DNA of 64,000 bases from positions 186,001-250,000 of the forward strand of contig NZ_SLXQ01000004.1 of NCBI RefSeq assembly GCF_004340875.1. Reading direction: 5' to 3'. Position 1 is the first letter of the stretch, and the number at the start of each line of letters is the position of its first letter. Below are positions 46,602 through 54,297 of this stretch, piece by piece. The notes beneath the pieces were generated by a model. It searched no databases. It was given only the letters and a program-made list of their open reading frames with translations, and was not told where the DNA came from. The position numbers were made by a program, and so were the translations under genes. Origin of the DNA: Tamaricihabitans halophyticus (GTDB taxonomy: Bacteria > Actinomycetota > Actinomycetes > Mycobacteriales > Pseudonocardiaceae).

Positions 46602-46652
46602 GCGCCAGACACCCCCGAGTAAAAACGATCGAGAAACCTCAATAACCCGTGA

Positions 46653-46669
46653 ATTATGTTCACTTGAAC
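46653..46669. promoter_or_regulatory. AT-rich palindrome upstream of the giant gene
   Basis: The 97-base gap between the giant gene and its upstream neighbour is notably AT-rich. It contains GTTCA-CT-TGAAC (46658-46669) beside CATAAT read on the minus strand. It could be an operator or a -10 element giving the giant gene its own promoter. No convincing -35 is seen. Confidence 0.3.
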
Positions 46670-46698
46670 ACTAATTCGCCCTTCAGTTCAGAATGCTA

Positions 46699-47001
46699 TC
46701 AACGATGACTCTCGACGTTAGCTTCTTCCATGTTGATAAACATTCCGATCGCGGTCACCACCGTGTCGCCAAGCGACTCCAGTCCAGTCGCCATATCCGC
46801 GCGCGCTGCTCTGACTTTCTCAATTACTTCCGTCGACAGCTGGTCGTACGTTTCCGCAGCCGCCTGATCGACATTGGTATGCGATGAAAACGTTGGTTCC
46901 GTCACGTCGTCCACGTTTTCCAAAGCTGACTTTCCACTGGATAGTGCGCGCGCGGCGGAAATTGCTTCACCGGCGTCACTGATCTCGATTGGACTACTCA
47001 T
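46699..47001 (-). CDS. Small helical ESX-associated protein (EspC-like)
   Basis: A 100-residue, mostly helical, cysteine-free acidic protein. I start it at the ATG at 47001, which has GGGAAG just upstream and overlaps the stop of the YbaB-like gene by eight bases, implying translational coupling. An open extension to 47130 in the same frame runs antisense-like over the neighbour and is not used. Size, helix content and position just upstream of the giant substrate fit ESX secretion-associated proteins of the EspC/DUF2580 kind, which co-travel with larger substrates. There is no WxG. An accessory partner or chaperone of the megaprotein is likely (inference). Confidence 0.7.
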   Translation of the reverse strand: MSSPIEISDAGEAISAARALSSGKSALENVDDVTEPTFSSHTNVDQAAAETYDQLSTEVIEKVRAARADMATGLESLGDTVVTAIGMFINMEEANVESHR

Positions 47002-47443
47002 CGATCTTCCCGCGTTCAGCGACGATCTCAGCATCCGACTTGAACATACTTTCGTACGAACTGCTCGTGGGAATCTGATACTGCGCACGAAGCTCATCGA
47101 TCTCGGGTGGGATCTGATCCGCCATCGCATTATTCACCTGATCCGTCAATGAAGCGATCGCGGCCGCATTGACCTCAAGCAGCAGCGAGCGCAGGCTGAC
47201 CGCATCTGGCGTACGAAACAACCGTGGATCGATCTGCACATCGACGAGCTGCCCGCGCGGCCCTACCACTACCGTGAGTAACCCATCGTCCGATGTCGCC
47301 TCGCCCGTCAACTCCAGCAGCTCCTGCTGGGCATCTGGAATGTTCTGCAAACTTTGCCGCAGGCCGTCCATGATCTCCATGAAAGTGGCGGTGCTGGGCA
47401 GATTATTCAGCTCCGCGAGTGGATCGTGGTGCGGCGATGCCAT
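46994..47443 (-). CDS. YbaB/EbfC-family-like protein of ESX operon
   Basis: 149 residues. An N-terminal helix (MDGLRQSLQNI) is followed by TVVVGPRGQLVDVQIDPRLF, the central beta-sheet signature of the YbaB/EbfC nucleoid-associated fold, then a C-terminal helix (LRSLLLEVNAAAIASLTDQV) and a charged tail. Family members usually have about 100-110 residues, so the C-terminal ~35 residues are an addition. The ATG at 47443 has GGGAGAAG upstream. YbaB-like proteins are regularly encoded within actinobacterial ESX loci, where their role (regulation or substrate handling) is unsettled. It overlaps the next gene by eight bases. Confidence 0.8.
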   Translation of the reverse strand: MASPHHDPLAELNNLPSTATFMEIMDGLRQSLQNIPDAQQELLELTGEATSDDGLLTVVVGPRGQLVDVQIDPRLFRTPDAVSLRSLLLEVNAAAIASLTDQVNNAMADQIPPEIDELRAQYQIPTSSSYESMFKSDAEIVAERGKIDE

Positions 47444-47619
47444 GGTCTTCTCCCATCAAGAGCGAGCCGTGCTGCAGCCAGTGTCTCGAAAGCTCCTGAC
47501 AGCTGACCAACGTCCTCGCGCGCTGGTTCCAGACACGAAACCCCACTTCACGCCGAAAATTACGGGCGGCAACAAACACGCGGTACGGATGGCCTACGGG
47601 TCAGTGTTGGTCGTGGCGC

Positions 47620-49728
47620 TCACCCAGGGGCACCGAGCGACGGAGGCGGCTCCTTCGCGTGCTTTGCCTGTCGGGCGGGTTCGGTCGCGACTACCGGGCC
47701 GCCAGGGTTTTCCACTTCCCACGTCGCCGCCGGATCGGCAGGCAATGGCATCGACTCGTCCGTACTCGCCGGAATGGTCGAACCTCGCCGGGTAGCTCGA
47801 TCGGCCGAACGGTCCGCGCTACCGCGCTTTCGTACCGGCGCGCCCGCGCGAACGTCTGGAGTTCGCAGGGCAGCAGGAACAACGTTGGCGGTTCGCTCAG
47901 CTGCCGGACCTGCTCCGGCGGCGACGCGGCCCTCCATAACTGGCGCGGTGGAGGGCGCGGTATCGGCCTCGAAGTCGGATTTGCGCAGCTCCTCGACTCG
48001 CTGTTGACGTCGTTGCCGCTCCTGTTTTGTCGCTCGCCGCCGTTCCGACGCGGTCATCGCGCGTTTGGTAGCACGGGCGTTGGCCAGTACCGCGCTCGTG
48101 GCATTGTCGGCGTCCGGCTTGACGGATCGCGGTGCTTCCCGGTTACTTCCGCCTCGTACTGAACCACTCCCCTTGCCAAATACCGATGGGGCAAGGTTGG
48201 CGGACGTTGAACCGAAGTGAGCCTGCACGCTGGGCGCGGAGGTGTACTCGTGCCTGCCCTTCTGCTCGCCGGAACCGTTACCCTGCTGCCCCGGTTGCCC
48301 CGACGGGGGCGGGGGCATACCCATTCCCGGCGGCATCATCGTACCCGGAGGCATCTCCATTTCGGACAACGGCAAGGAATTGGGTGTATTTGTCAGCTCA
48401 GGGCTCGCCGGGACACTCGGTTGGGGCGGATCCGCTGGAACGGTCGGAGGTGGTGGTGCAGTCACCGAATTCGGCGGAGTTGGCGGTGCCGCGCCGCCAG
48501 GTGGCGGATCCGCCACGCGCCCTGACGGCGGTGGCACCGAGGGCATCGACGGCGGCAACGACGAGGTACTGGGTGGTCCAGGCGGCGCCATTCCTGGTGC
48601 TGGCTGAAAAGTCCCTGGCAACAAGCCAGCGGGCGGTCCCGCCGCCGAGGTGGCACCGCCGTCCGGCACCCAGCTCCCCATGTCACCACCGAAGGCCGGT
48701 GCACCCCCTGCCGAAGGTGAACCCCCCGCGAACGCGGGATACCCAGCCTGGCCATGCCGTGCCGCATCGCCGCTGCCGGCTTGGCTGCCGCCGAGAATCA
48801 TTCCAGGACCCAACGGAGCGCCACCCGGCATACCGCCTGCCGGTGCGCCAGCCGCGTCCAGCCCTGGCGGTCCTCCTGGCGCATTTGCCCCACCGCCGTC
48901 GAACCCGGGCGGGAGACCGGCGCCACTACGCATGGCCGATCCGAGTCGCGGTGCGGCAGGCGCGGCTCCTGCTCCGCCAAACGCGGGTGGCGCGCCGGCC
49001 ATCCTCGGCGCACCACCGAAGGCAGGCGCCGGCGGTGGTGCGCCACCGAAGGCAGGCGGCGGCGGTGCCGGTGGCGCACCGCCGGCACCGAACCCGGGCG
49101 GCAACGGCATGCCAAACGCCCCCGGATGAGCGATCGCGTTGACCGCCTCGAACACGCGAGGTTGCCCTGAGCGCAACAGCGACAGGTACGGCTCGTACTC
49201 GGTCGCGAGGCCATCCGCCAGCTCGCGCGCCTTGTTGTCGTACATATCTTTAACGCCGTCGACAGTCTCGTAATACGGGAGAATCGTGTTCGAGAACATC
49301 TTAATGAGAATGGCCATCGGCAGCCGATAATTCATAATGTCGCGCTCGGCTTCCTTGGCTTCAGCCTCTTCGACCGCAGCCAAGTAGTCCGAATAGAGTT
49401 CTTCCATATCCTCTTGTCCCTGCGCCGCGACGGTCGACAGCCCGGTGAGCGCCGTCGCATTGTCATTCGCCGCCCATACCGCGTCATCCATCCCCCCGAT
49501 AAGGCGACCAACTTGACCCAGGAGCACCATCCTTGCCTCGGGGGATTCGAAATGCAGTGATTGAATCGAGTGGTCGACGAATGTCCTTGTCATACCGATT
49601 GCCTCGGCGAGTCCACGCCATTGCTGCCCGATCGAAGCCATGACCTCAGGCTGCTCGCCCTTGATCTTGCCTCGGATAATCTCGATCGAGTCACCACCGG
49701 TACCGCTGCCCTCGCCTGCCGTACTCAA
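47620..49728 (-). CDS. EspB-like PE/PPE-type ESX substrate with Gly/Pro/Ala tail
   Basis: 702 residues, TTG start at 49728 with AAGGTGAG upstream. Residues 1-190 are helical and contain WRG near residue 37 and YETVD near 153, matching the WxG plus YxxxD/E pair that fused PE-PPE substrates such as EspB use for export. Residues ~195-500 are low complexity, with repeated PPAFGGAP-type blocks, and lack cysteine. Residues ~500-702 are charged and include a strongly basic helix (RRRATKQERQRRQQRVEEL). It is the second gene of the putative substrate operon. Likely secreted and possibly oligomeric like EspB, assisting export of the megaprotein (inference). Confidence 0.78.
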   Translation of the reverse strand: MSTAGEGSGTGGDSIEIIRGKIKGEQPEVMASIGQQWRGLAEAIGMTRTFVDHSIQSLHFESPEARMVLLGQVGRLIGGMDDAVWAANDNATALTGLSTVAAQGQEDMEELYSDYLAAVEEAEAKEAERDIMNYRLPMAILIKMFSNTILPYYETVDGVKDMYDNKARELADGLATEYEPYLSLLRSGQPRVFEAVNAIAHPGAFGMPLPPGFGAGGAPPAPPPPAFGGAPPPAPAFGGAPRMAGAPPAFGGAGAAPAAPRLGSAMRSGAGLPPGFDGGGANAPGGPPGLDAAGAPAGGMPGGAPLGPGMILGGSQAGSGDAARHGQAGYPAFAGGSPSAGGAPAFGGDMGSWVPDGGATSAAGPPAGLLPGTFQPAPGMAPPGPPSTSSLPPSMPSVPPPSGRVADPPPGGAAPPTPPNSVTAPPPPTVPADPPQPSVPASPELTNTPNSLPLSEMEMPPGTMMPPGMGMPPPPSGQPGQQGNGSGEQKGRHEYTSAPSVQAHFGSTSANLAPSVFGKGSGSVRGGSNREAPRSVKPDADNATSAVLANARATKRAMTASERRRATKQERQRRQQRVEELRKSDFEADTAPSTAPVMEGRVAAGAGPAAERTANVVPAALRTPDVRAGAPVRKRGSADRSADRATRRGSTIPASTDESMPLPADPAATWEVENPGGPVVATEPARQAKHAKEPPPSLGAPG

Positions 49729-49792
49729 CAGCGCTCACCTTCTTCGTCATGCGATACCGCGTTCGCCTCGATCACGCGGTTCGACGGCTCAC

Positions 49793-50623
49793 TCAGTAGA
49801 CGTAGTCCCCTTCTTCGTACTCATACGGGTCCGGAGGAGTAGTTGGTTCACCATCTTCGCCAGTCGGGGGCGATTCCTGCACGCCGTGCAGGTTCTGCTC
49901 ACTCTTTTCTTCGATGCGTTCCTGTTCGGCAGCCGCGTACTCTTGTTGGGTCTCGACGAACTCATCTAAACCGTGCGCGTGTTCCTGCTTTTCGACGGTG
50001 AAGCTACTGAGCGTGTTGCCATCAGCGTCCGTGGTGTAGTAGCGTACCTCGCCCGTCGCGCCGTTCTCCACCACGTGGCTGGTTGTGCCCGTATCCTCAT
50101 TCGTGGTGCTCGTACGGGTGTGTACTACATTGCCGTCACCATCACGGAAGTGCTCGGTGTTCGTGGTCTCGTTCGACTCGTGCCCTTCGAGATCGTCAAG
50201 GGTGTAGTTTTCGCTCGCGTCGAAGTCGTACGCGTCGTCGGCGCCACCCACCATCATCACGTCCGGGTCGATGTGCGGCGGGAGACCACCGGGCCGGCTT
50301 GCACCATCAACCCCGAACATGAACTTCATGCCGTTCTCAAGATCGGTGTTGGAGAACAGATCCGCCATGCCGTACAGCGCCGAAGAGATCGACCGCATCG
50401 AGGTTTCGATGGCCGCGTTGACCTGAGTCTGCAGAAAGGCGTTGTTACTGGCCTGCTGAGATGCCTCGGCTCCTGGCTCGAACAATCCTTCACTGATGGT
50501 GGTGTGTTCGCCCGCGCCCATCAGCATCGCGCTACCGGCTGCCCCTTGAAAACCATCCGCGGTCGCCGCGACCTGCTCGCCGCTGGTACGCAGGCTATCC
50601 GGACTAACGTCAATCGTCCCCAC
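49793..50623 (-). CDS. EspC-like head with acidic repeat tail
   Basis: 276 residues, GTG start at 50623 with GGAGG seven bases upstream. Residues ~1-95 resemble DUF2580/EspC-type heads: an initial IDVSPDSLRTSGEQVAATAD helix, then helices around an Ala/Gln/Asn-rich segment. Residues ~125-276 are highly acidic and Thr-rich, with short beta repeats such as DGDGNVVHTRTST and DADGNTLSSFTVEK, and end in an Asp/Glu/Tyr/Pro tail. No cysteine. It opens the minus-strand operon leading to the giant gene and is probably a type VII substrate or partner. The function of the acidic tail is unknown. Confidence 0.72.
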   Translation of the reverse strand: MGTIDVSPDSLRTSGEQVAATADGFQGAAGSAMLMGAGEHTTISEGLFEPGAEASQQASNNAFLQTQVNAAIETSMRSISSALYGMADLFSNTDLENGMKFMFGVDGASRPGGLPPHIDPDVMMVGGADDAYDFDASENYTLDDLEGHESNETTNTEHFRDGDGNVVHTRTSTTNEDTGTTSHVVENGATGEVRYYTTDADGNTLSSFTVEKQEHAHGLDEFVETQQEYAAAEQERIEEKSEQNLHGVQESPPTGEDGEPTTPPDPYEYEEGDYVY

Positions 50624-50801
50624 AGTGATCCCTCCGACAGTTCCATCGCGTCAGATCCCGTCGGCCGAGCGCCCAGTACTCGGTCCGTGACATACGGAAC
50701 CATCACCGGTCAAGCCCGTCCTCGAATGTTGCCAGGACAACCTTGCGCGCCAGATGTTGACTAGAGTCTTGAGCCCCATGGCCGGCACGAGGGAGGGCAG
50801 C
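50624..50801. promoter_or_regulatory. Divergent intergenic region between substrate operon and SseB-mycosin operon
   Basis: About 178 bases between the two operon starts must carry both promoters. A TTGACC and a TATGTC are present on the minus strand but with only 13 bases between them, so I cannot assign boxes. No clear inverted repeat is seen. Confidence 0.45.
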
Positions 50802-51740
50802 GTGGAGCAGGAGCGGGCAGAGCAGGAGTGGCAGGCGGCGAACGACGCGGAGCGTGCCATCGTCGCGGCTTTAGCGGACGGCGATGGCCAACGGCTCGGG
50901 CAGCTGTTGGAGAACATTCCGCTATACCTACCCGGGCTAGATGACGACAACCTCGGCGCGATGCTCGCGTTCAACGACGAACTACCCGATCCAGCCGGGT
51001 ACGTCCTGCTCTATACCTCAGCGGAATCCCTGCAATGGGCGCTTGGAGACCTTGCCAAGGAGTACTGGGAAACCGACCTCCACACCATCCGAGCTCACTG
51101 GCCAGGCCCTGAACACCGGTTGGCGCTGAATGCCCGGACACCGATCGGAATATTCCTGCCGATCGGCGCGCTCGCGCAGCTCGCGGCCGGTCAGGAAACG
51201 CTGGTACCAGCCCAGGACGCACGCGCGACCGAGGTGTCGGATACCGCCGGCCGAGTCCGGCACAGTTGCTTGCGGGTGCTGCGACACGACGCCGAGCGGG
51301 AGGCGGCCGACCTGAAAGACCATTCCCCTACCAATGAACTGGAGACCGAGCTCAGCGCGGCCACCGAGCAACAAGACAGCGACGGCTACCTGGCCGCTCT
51401 CGCCAGCGCGGACATCCTTGTCCCCACGGAGTCGCAGGGCCAGCAGCGGCCCGCCGACGCCGACAGCAGCCTGGACCTGCTGGTTGGGCAGGATAACGAT
51501 TTCGCAGCTGTACCGGTCTTTACCTCCGTCGATCTGCTGCGCTCCGCTGCCGACGAGACGATCGACTGGATTCAGACACCCTTCGCGCGACTCATCGCGC
51601 AGTGGCCGAGCGATGAACACATACTGTGCGTGAATCCCGGATTCCACACCGAGCTGATCCTGCCGGGCAACGTCGTGCTCAGCCTCGACTACGTCATTAA
51701 CCACGAGCCCGAGAAGTCCGAAGTAGACTCCAAGTCCTGA
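50802..51740 (+). CDS. SseB-like two-domain protein of ESX locus
   Basis: 312 residues from the GTG at 50802, which has a GGAGG five bases upstream; in-frame ATGs at 50754 and 50778 lack a ribosome site. Two SseB-type halves are visible. The first contains LYLPGLDDDN and VLLYTSAESL and ends ALNARTPIGIFLP. The second contains DILVPTESQ, AVPVFTSVDLL and LCVNPGFHTELILPG. A charged linker joins them. SseB-fold proteins are frequent in actinobacterial ESX loci with no settled role; the name comes from a type III component. It lies 32 bases ahead of the first mycosin, so they are probably co-transcribed. Confidence 0.8.
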   Translation: MEQERAEQEWQAANDAERAIVAALADGDGQRLGQLLENIPLYLPGLDDDNLGAMLAFNDELPDPAGYVLLYTSAESLQWALGDLAKEYWETDLHTIRAHWPGPEHRLALNARTPIGIFLPIGALAQLAAGQETLVPAQDARATEVSDTAGRVRHSCLRVLRHDAEREAADLKDHSPTNELETELSAATEQQDSDGYLAALASADILVPTESQGQQRPADADSSLDLLVGQDNDFAAVPVFTSVDLLRSAADETIDWIQTPFARLIAQWPSDEHILCVNPGFHTELILPGNVVLSLDYVINHEPEKSEVDSKS

Positions 51741-51772
51741 GCGGAGTTGCTCTGCCGAGCTAATATCACGCT

Positions 51773-52723
51773 ATGCAAGGTAAGCGCCGGTGGCTGCGGC
51801 TACTGCTCGCGGTGACCGCGAGTGGCCTGTTGAGCACGGCCATTGGCGCACCGGTTGCCAGTGCGCAGCAGGATCATTGCCTGCCACCAGGTGGCGACTA
51901 CGCGCCGATCCCCTGGTCCCAGAAGTCCATGGGCCCGGAACGCGTGTGGCCCCTGAGCAACGGACGCGGCCAGCGAGTCGCCGTGATCGGTAGCGGAGTC
52001 GCCGACACTCCCTCCCTCCGTGGTCAGGTCATCGGTCGCACGGACGTGGCACCGCCACCGGCGGGTACCAACCAGAGCGGCAGAGAGGACTGTCTCGGCA
52101 CGGGCACCGGCGTGGCCGGCATCATCGCCGGCAATAAGACCGAAGGTGTCGGCTTCCACGGGATGGCCCCAGGCGCGGACATTCTCTCCGCCAAAGTGGT
52201 CCGCGACCAGCATCCGAACGACCGGCTGCCACGTGGCTCCGTCGGCCCCGACGTACTGGCCAACGGCATCAACTGGGCGATAAACCACAACTCCACCGTC
52301 ATCGCCGTCACCGAAGTGACCTATCAGGACGGTGGAGCACTGCGCGCAGCCGTCACCCGCGCGCTCGGCAGCGGAATCCCGGTCATTGCCGCGGTTGGCG
52401 AACCGAGCCAGGACGAACCACCCGGCGTCACGCCGTTTCCGGCAGCGCTCGACGGCGTCGTCGGCGTTGGTTCGATCAACGAGCTGGGTGTGCAGTCCGA
52501 CGCTTCGCGCGGTACCCAGGTTGATCTTGTCGCACCTGGCGAGAACGTGGTGGTCAGCTATCCCGGCCATGGTCTCGGCCCAGCCACCGGTACCGGTTAC
52601 GCCACTGGCTATGTGGCCGGCGCAGTCGCCCTGGTGCAGTCCCGACCTCCCGGTTTGTCCCCCACGGATCTGGCGCATCGTCTGTTCGCCACGGCAGCAC
52701 CCGCGCCTGAGGGCGGTTTCTAG
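51773..52723 (+). pseudogene. mycP: Truncated, catalytically dead mycosin (MycP), copy 1
   Basis: 316 residues with a signal peptide (LRLLLAVTASGLL ... ASA|QQ) and a subtilisin-like body, but every catalytic position is changed. Asp is Gly in VAVIGSGV, His is Thr in DCLGTGTGVAG, Ser is Gly in GTGYATGYVAG, and the oxyanion Asn position reads AAVGEPSQ. It matches copy 2 closely up to APAPEG, then ends GGF-stop where an IS30-type fragment begins, losing the C-terminal transmembrane anchor. Mycosins cap the ESX membrane complex. Without the anchor this copy could be secreted or non-functional. Confidence 0.85.
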
Positions 52724-52865
52724 TGATCGTTGCGAACGATCTTGGTGATTAGTCGTCGTTCCCATTGTTGCATCTTCTGTTGTGGGGTTTGGTCGTCGAG
52801 GCACCAGCGGGGCCGGTTGTTGAGTTCGGTGGCGATGTAGTCGAGTTGGGCGTCACTCCAGGTGC
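52720..52865 (-). mobile_element. IS30-family transposase 3' remnant
   Basis: On the minus strand the frame reads DYIATELNNRPRWCLDDQTP and continues QQKMQQWERR to a stop at 52720. This matches the last ~45 residues of IS30-family transposases (the 'LN-RPR-LG-TP-E' tail). The rest of the element is gone. A GATCGTT-GCG-AACGATC palindrome lies at its end. The remnant sits between the two mycosins and its arrival, with deletion, probably removed the 3' end of copy 1. Confidence 0.62.
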
Positions 52866-52924
52866 GAGTCCGAAGTGGATGAGCGTGGCTGAGTCGGTTG
52901 CATCGGCGAGCTAGCATCGCGGCC

Positions 52925-54205
52925 ATGCGATGTGAGCGTCCATGGCTGCGGTTACTGCTCGCGGCGACCGCGAGCGGGCTGCTGATCGCGGCGATGGGCG
53001 CGCCCATCGCGAGTGCGCAGCAGGATCGCTGCTTGCCGCCAGGAACCAACCATGCGCCGATTCCGTGGTCGCAGAAGGCGATGGGCCCTGAGCAAGTGTG
53101 GCCGCTGAGCAATGGCGCTGGTCAGCGTGTGGCCGTGGTAGGCACCGGGGTTGCCGATAACCCGTTCCTGGCCGGCCAGATCAACGCGCGCACGAACGTC
53201 GCGCCGCCGACGGAAAACACCAACGACAGTGGGCGTGAGGACTGCCTAGGCACCGGAACCGGCGCGGCCGGGATCATCGCGGGCAAGAAGACCGGCGGGC
53301 TGGGTTTCCACGGCATGGCACCGGGCGCACGCATTCTGTCCGCGAAGGTCGTTCGCGACCAGCATCCGAACAACCGGGAACCGCGTGGTTCGGTGTCACC
53401 TGAAGTACTCGCCAACGGCATCAACTGGGCAATTGACCAGAACGCCACGGTGATCGCGGTTACCGAAGTGACCTATCAAGACGGTGGCGCACTACGTGCG
53501 GCGGTTGGTCGCGCGCTAGGTGCTGACATACCCGTCATTGCCGCCGTAGGTGAACCAAGCCAGGACGAACCGCCCGGCCTTATCCCCTTCCCCGCCGCAC
53601 TCGATGGCGTGCTCGGAGTCGGCTCGATTACCGAGCAGGGCGTGCGGTCTGGCGCTTCGCGGAGCAGCCGAGTTGATCTGGTGGCGCCCGGCGAAAACGT
53701 GGTCACCAGCTACCCCGGTAGAGGTCTCGGCCCGGCAACCGGCACCGGCTATGCCACCGCGTACGTCGCCGGAACGGCCGCACTGGTGAAAGCCCGGATC
53801 TCCGGGCTATCGCCCAGCGATCTCGCGCATCGACTGTTCGCTACCGCGGCGCCGGCCCCGGAAGGAGTCGGCAGCGCCAGCTATGGCTATGGCCTAGTCA
53901 ATCCGTACGCCGCGACGCTGGACCGTACGGTCGCCGGTGATCCAGGCACACTCCCCGAGCTGCAGCCCCAGGAGGTCACCGCCGAGGAGCTGGCGCGGGA
54001 ACGCGAGCACGACCGCAGCAATTCCCTGGCATACGGCCTCACCGCCGCTGGCCTTGGCGTGGTTGGTGTGGTGACGGCTGTAGTAGTTTTCGGCCCCAAG
54101 GGCAGCCGCCGCAAGTGGCGCAGCGGGATCAGCACGCGACGGTTGGATCGGGCAGAGGATGAGGGGCCAGAATCACCCGTGGATCTGTTTGGTGACCGGC
54201 GCTAG
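52925..54205 (+). CDS. mycP: Catalytically dead mycosin (MycP), full-length copy 2
   Basis: 426 residues from the ATG at 52925, chosen by alignment with copy 1; an upstream ATG at 52898 adds nine residues. It has a signal peptide ending ASA|QQ, a subtilisin-like domain, a Pro/Glu linker and a C-terminal transmembrane helix (LGVVGVVTAVVVFG) with a basic cytosolic tail, the standard mycosin plan. The catalytic Asp, His and Ser read Gly (VAVVGTGV), Thr (CLGTGTGAAG) and Gly (GTGYATAYVAG), so it cannot be a serine protease. MycP is known to stabilise the ESX membrane complex independently of proteolysis, so a structural role is likely. The stop codon coincides with an IS630 insertion site. Confidence 0.88.
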   Translation: MRCERPWLRLLLAATASGLLIAAMGAPIASAQQDRCLPPGTNHAPIPWSQKAMGPEQVWPLSNGAGQRVAVVGTGVADNPFLAGQINARTNVAPPTENTNDSGREDCLGTGTGAAGIIAGKKTGGLGFHGMAPGARILSAKVVRDQHPNNREPRGSVSPEVLANGINWAIDQNATVIAVTEVTYQDGGALRAAVGRALGADIPVIAAVGEPSQDEPPGLIPFPAALDGVLGVGSITEQGVRSGASRSSRVDLVAPGENVVTSYPGRGLGPATGTGYATAYVAGTAALVKARISGLSPSDLAHRLFATAAPAPEGVGSASYGYGLVNPYAATLDRTVAGDPGTLPELQPQEVTAEELAREREHDRSNSLAYGLTAAGLGVVGVVTAVVVFGPKGSRRKWRSGISTRRLDRAEDEGPESPVDLFGDRR

Positions 54206-54227
54206 TGCCTCGGCAATGAGGGTTGGG
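54205..54227 (+). repeat. IS630 left terminal inverted repeat
   Basis: GTGCCTCGGCAATGAGGGTT and three more bases; 17 of 23 positions match the reverse complement of the right end at 55371-55393. Confidence 0.8.
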
Positions 54228-54297
54228 GCGGTAATTTCGGCTCCCGTGTGATCGTGGTGTCGCGGGATGGTTCAGGCTGGCCATCGGAGGTGAGTTG

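Noticed and set aside
44721-45821. 366-residue plus-strand frame over the linker region
   Set aside because: Arises opposite a Gly/Ala/Ser linker; no start signal and no conserved features.
47659-49142. Several plus-strand frames opposite the EspB-like gene (to 336 residues)
   Set aside because: Low-complexity Arg/Gly/Pro-rich mirror images of the Gly/Pro/Ala tail; no ribosome sites or domains.
51018-52804. Long minus-strand frames opposite the SseB-like gene and mycosin copy 1 (228 and 334 residues)
   Set aside because: Antisense shadows; the plus-strand genes have recognisable domains and signal peptides.
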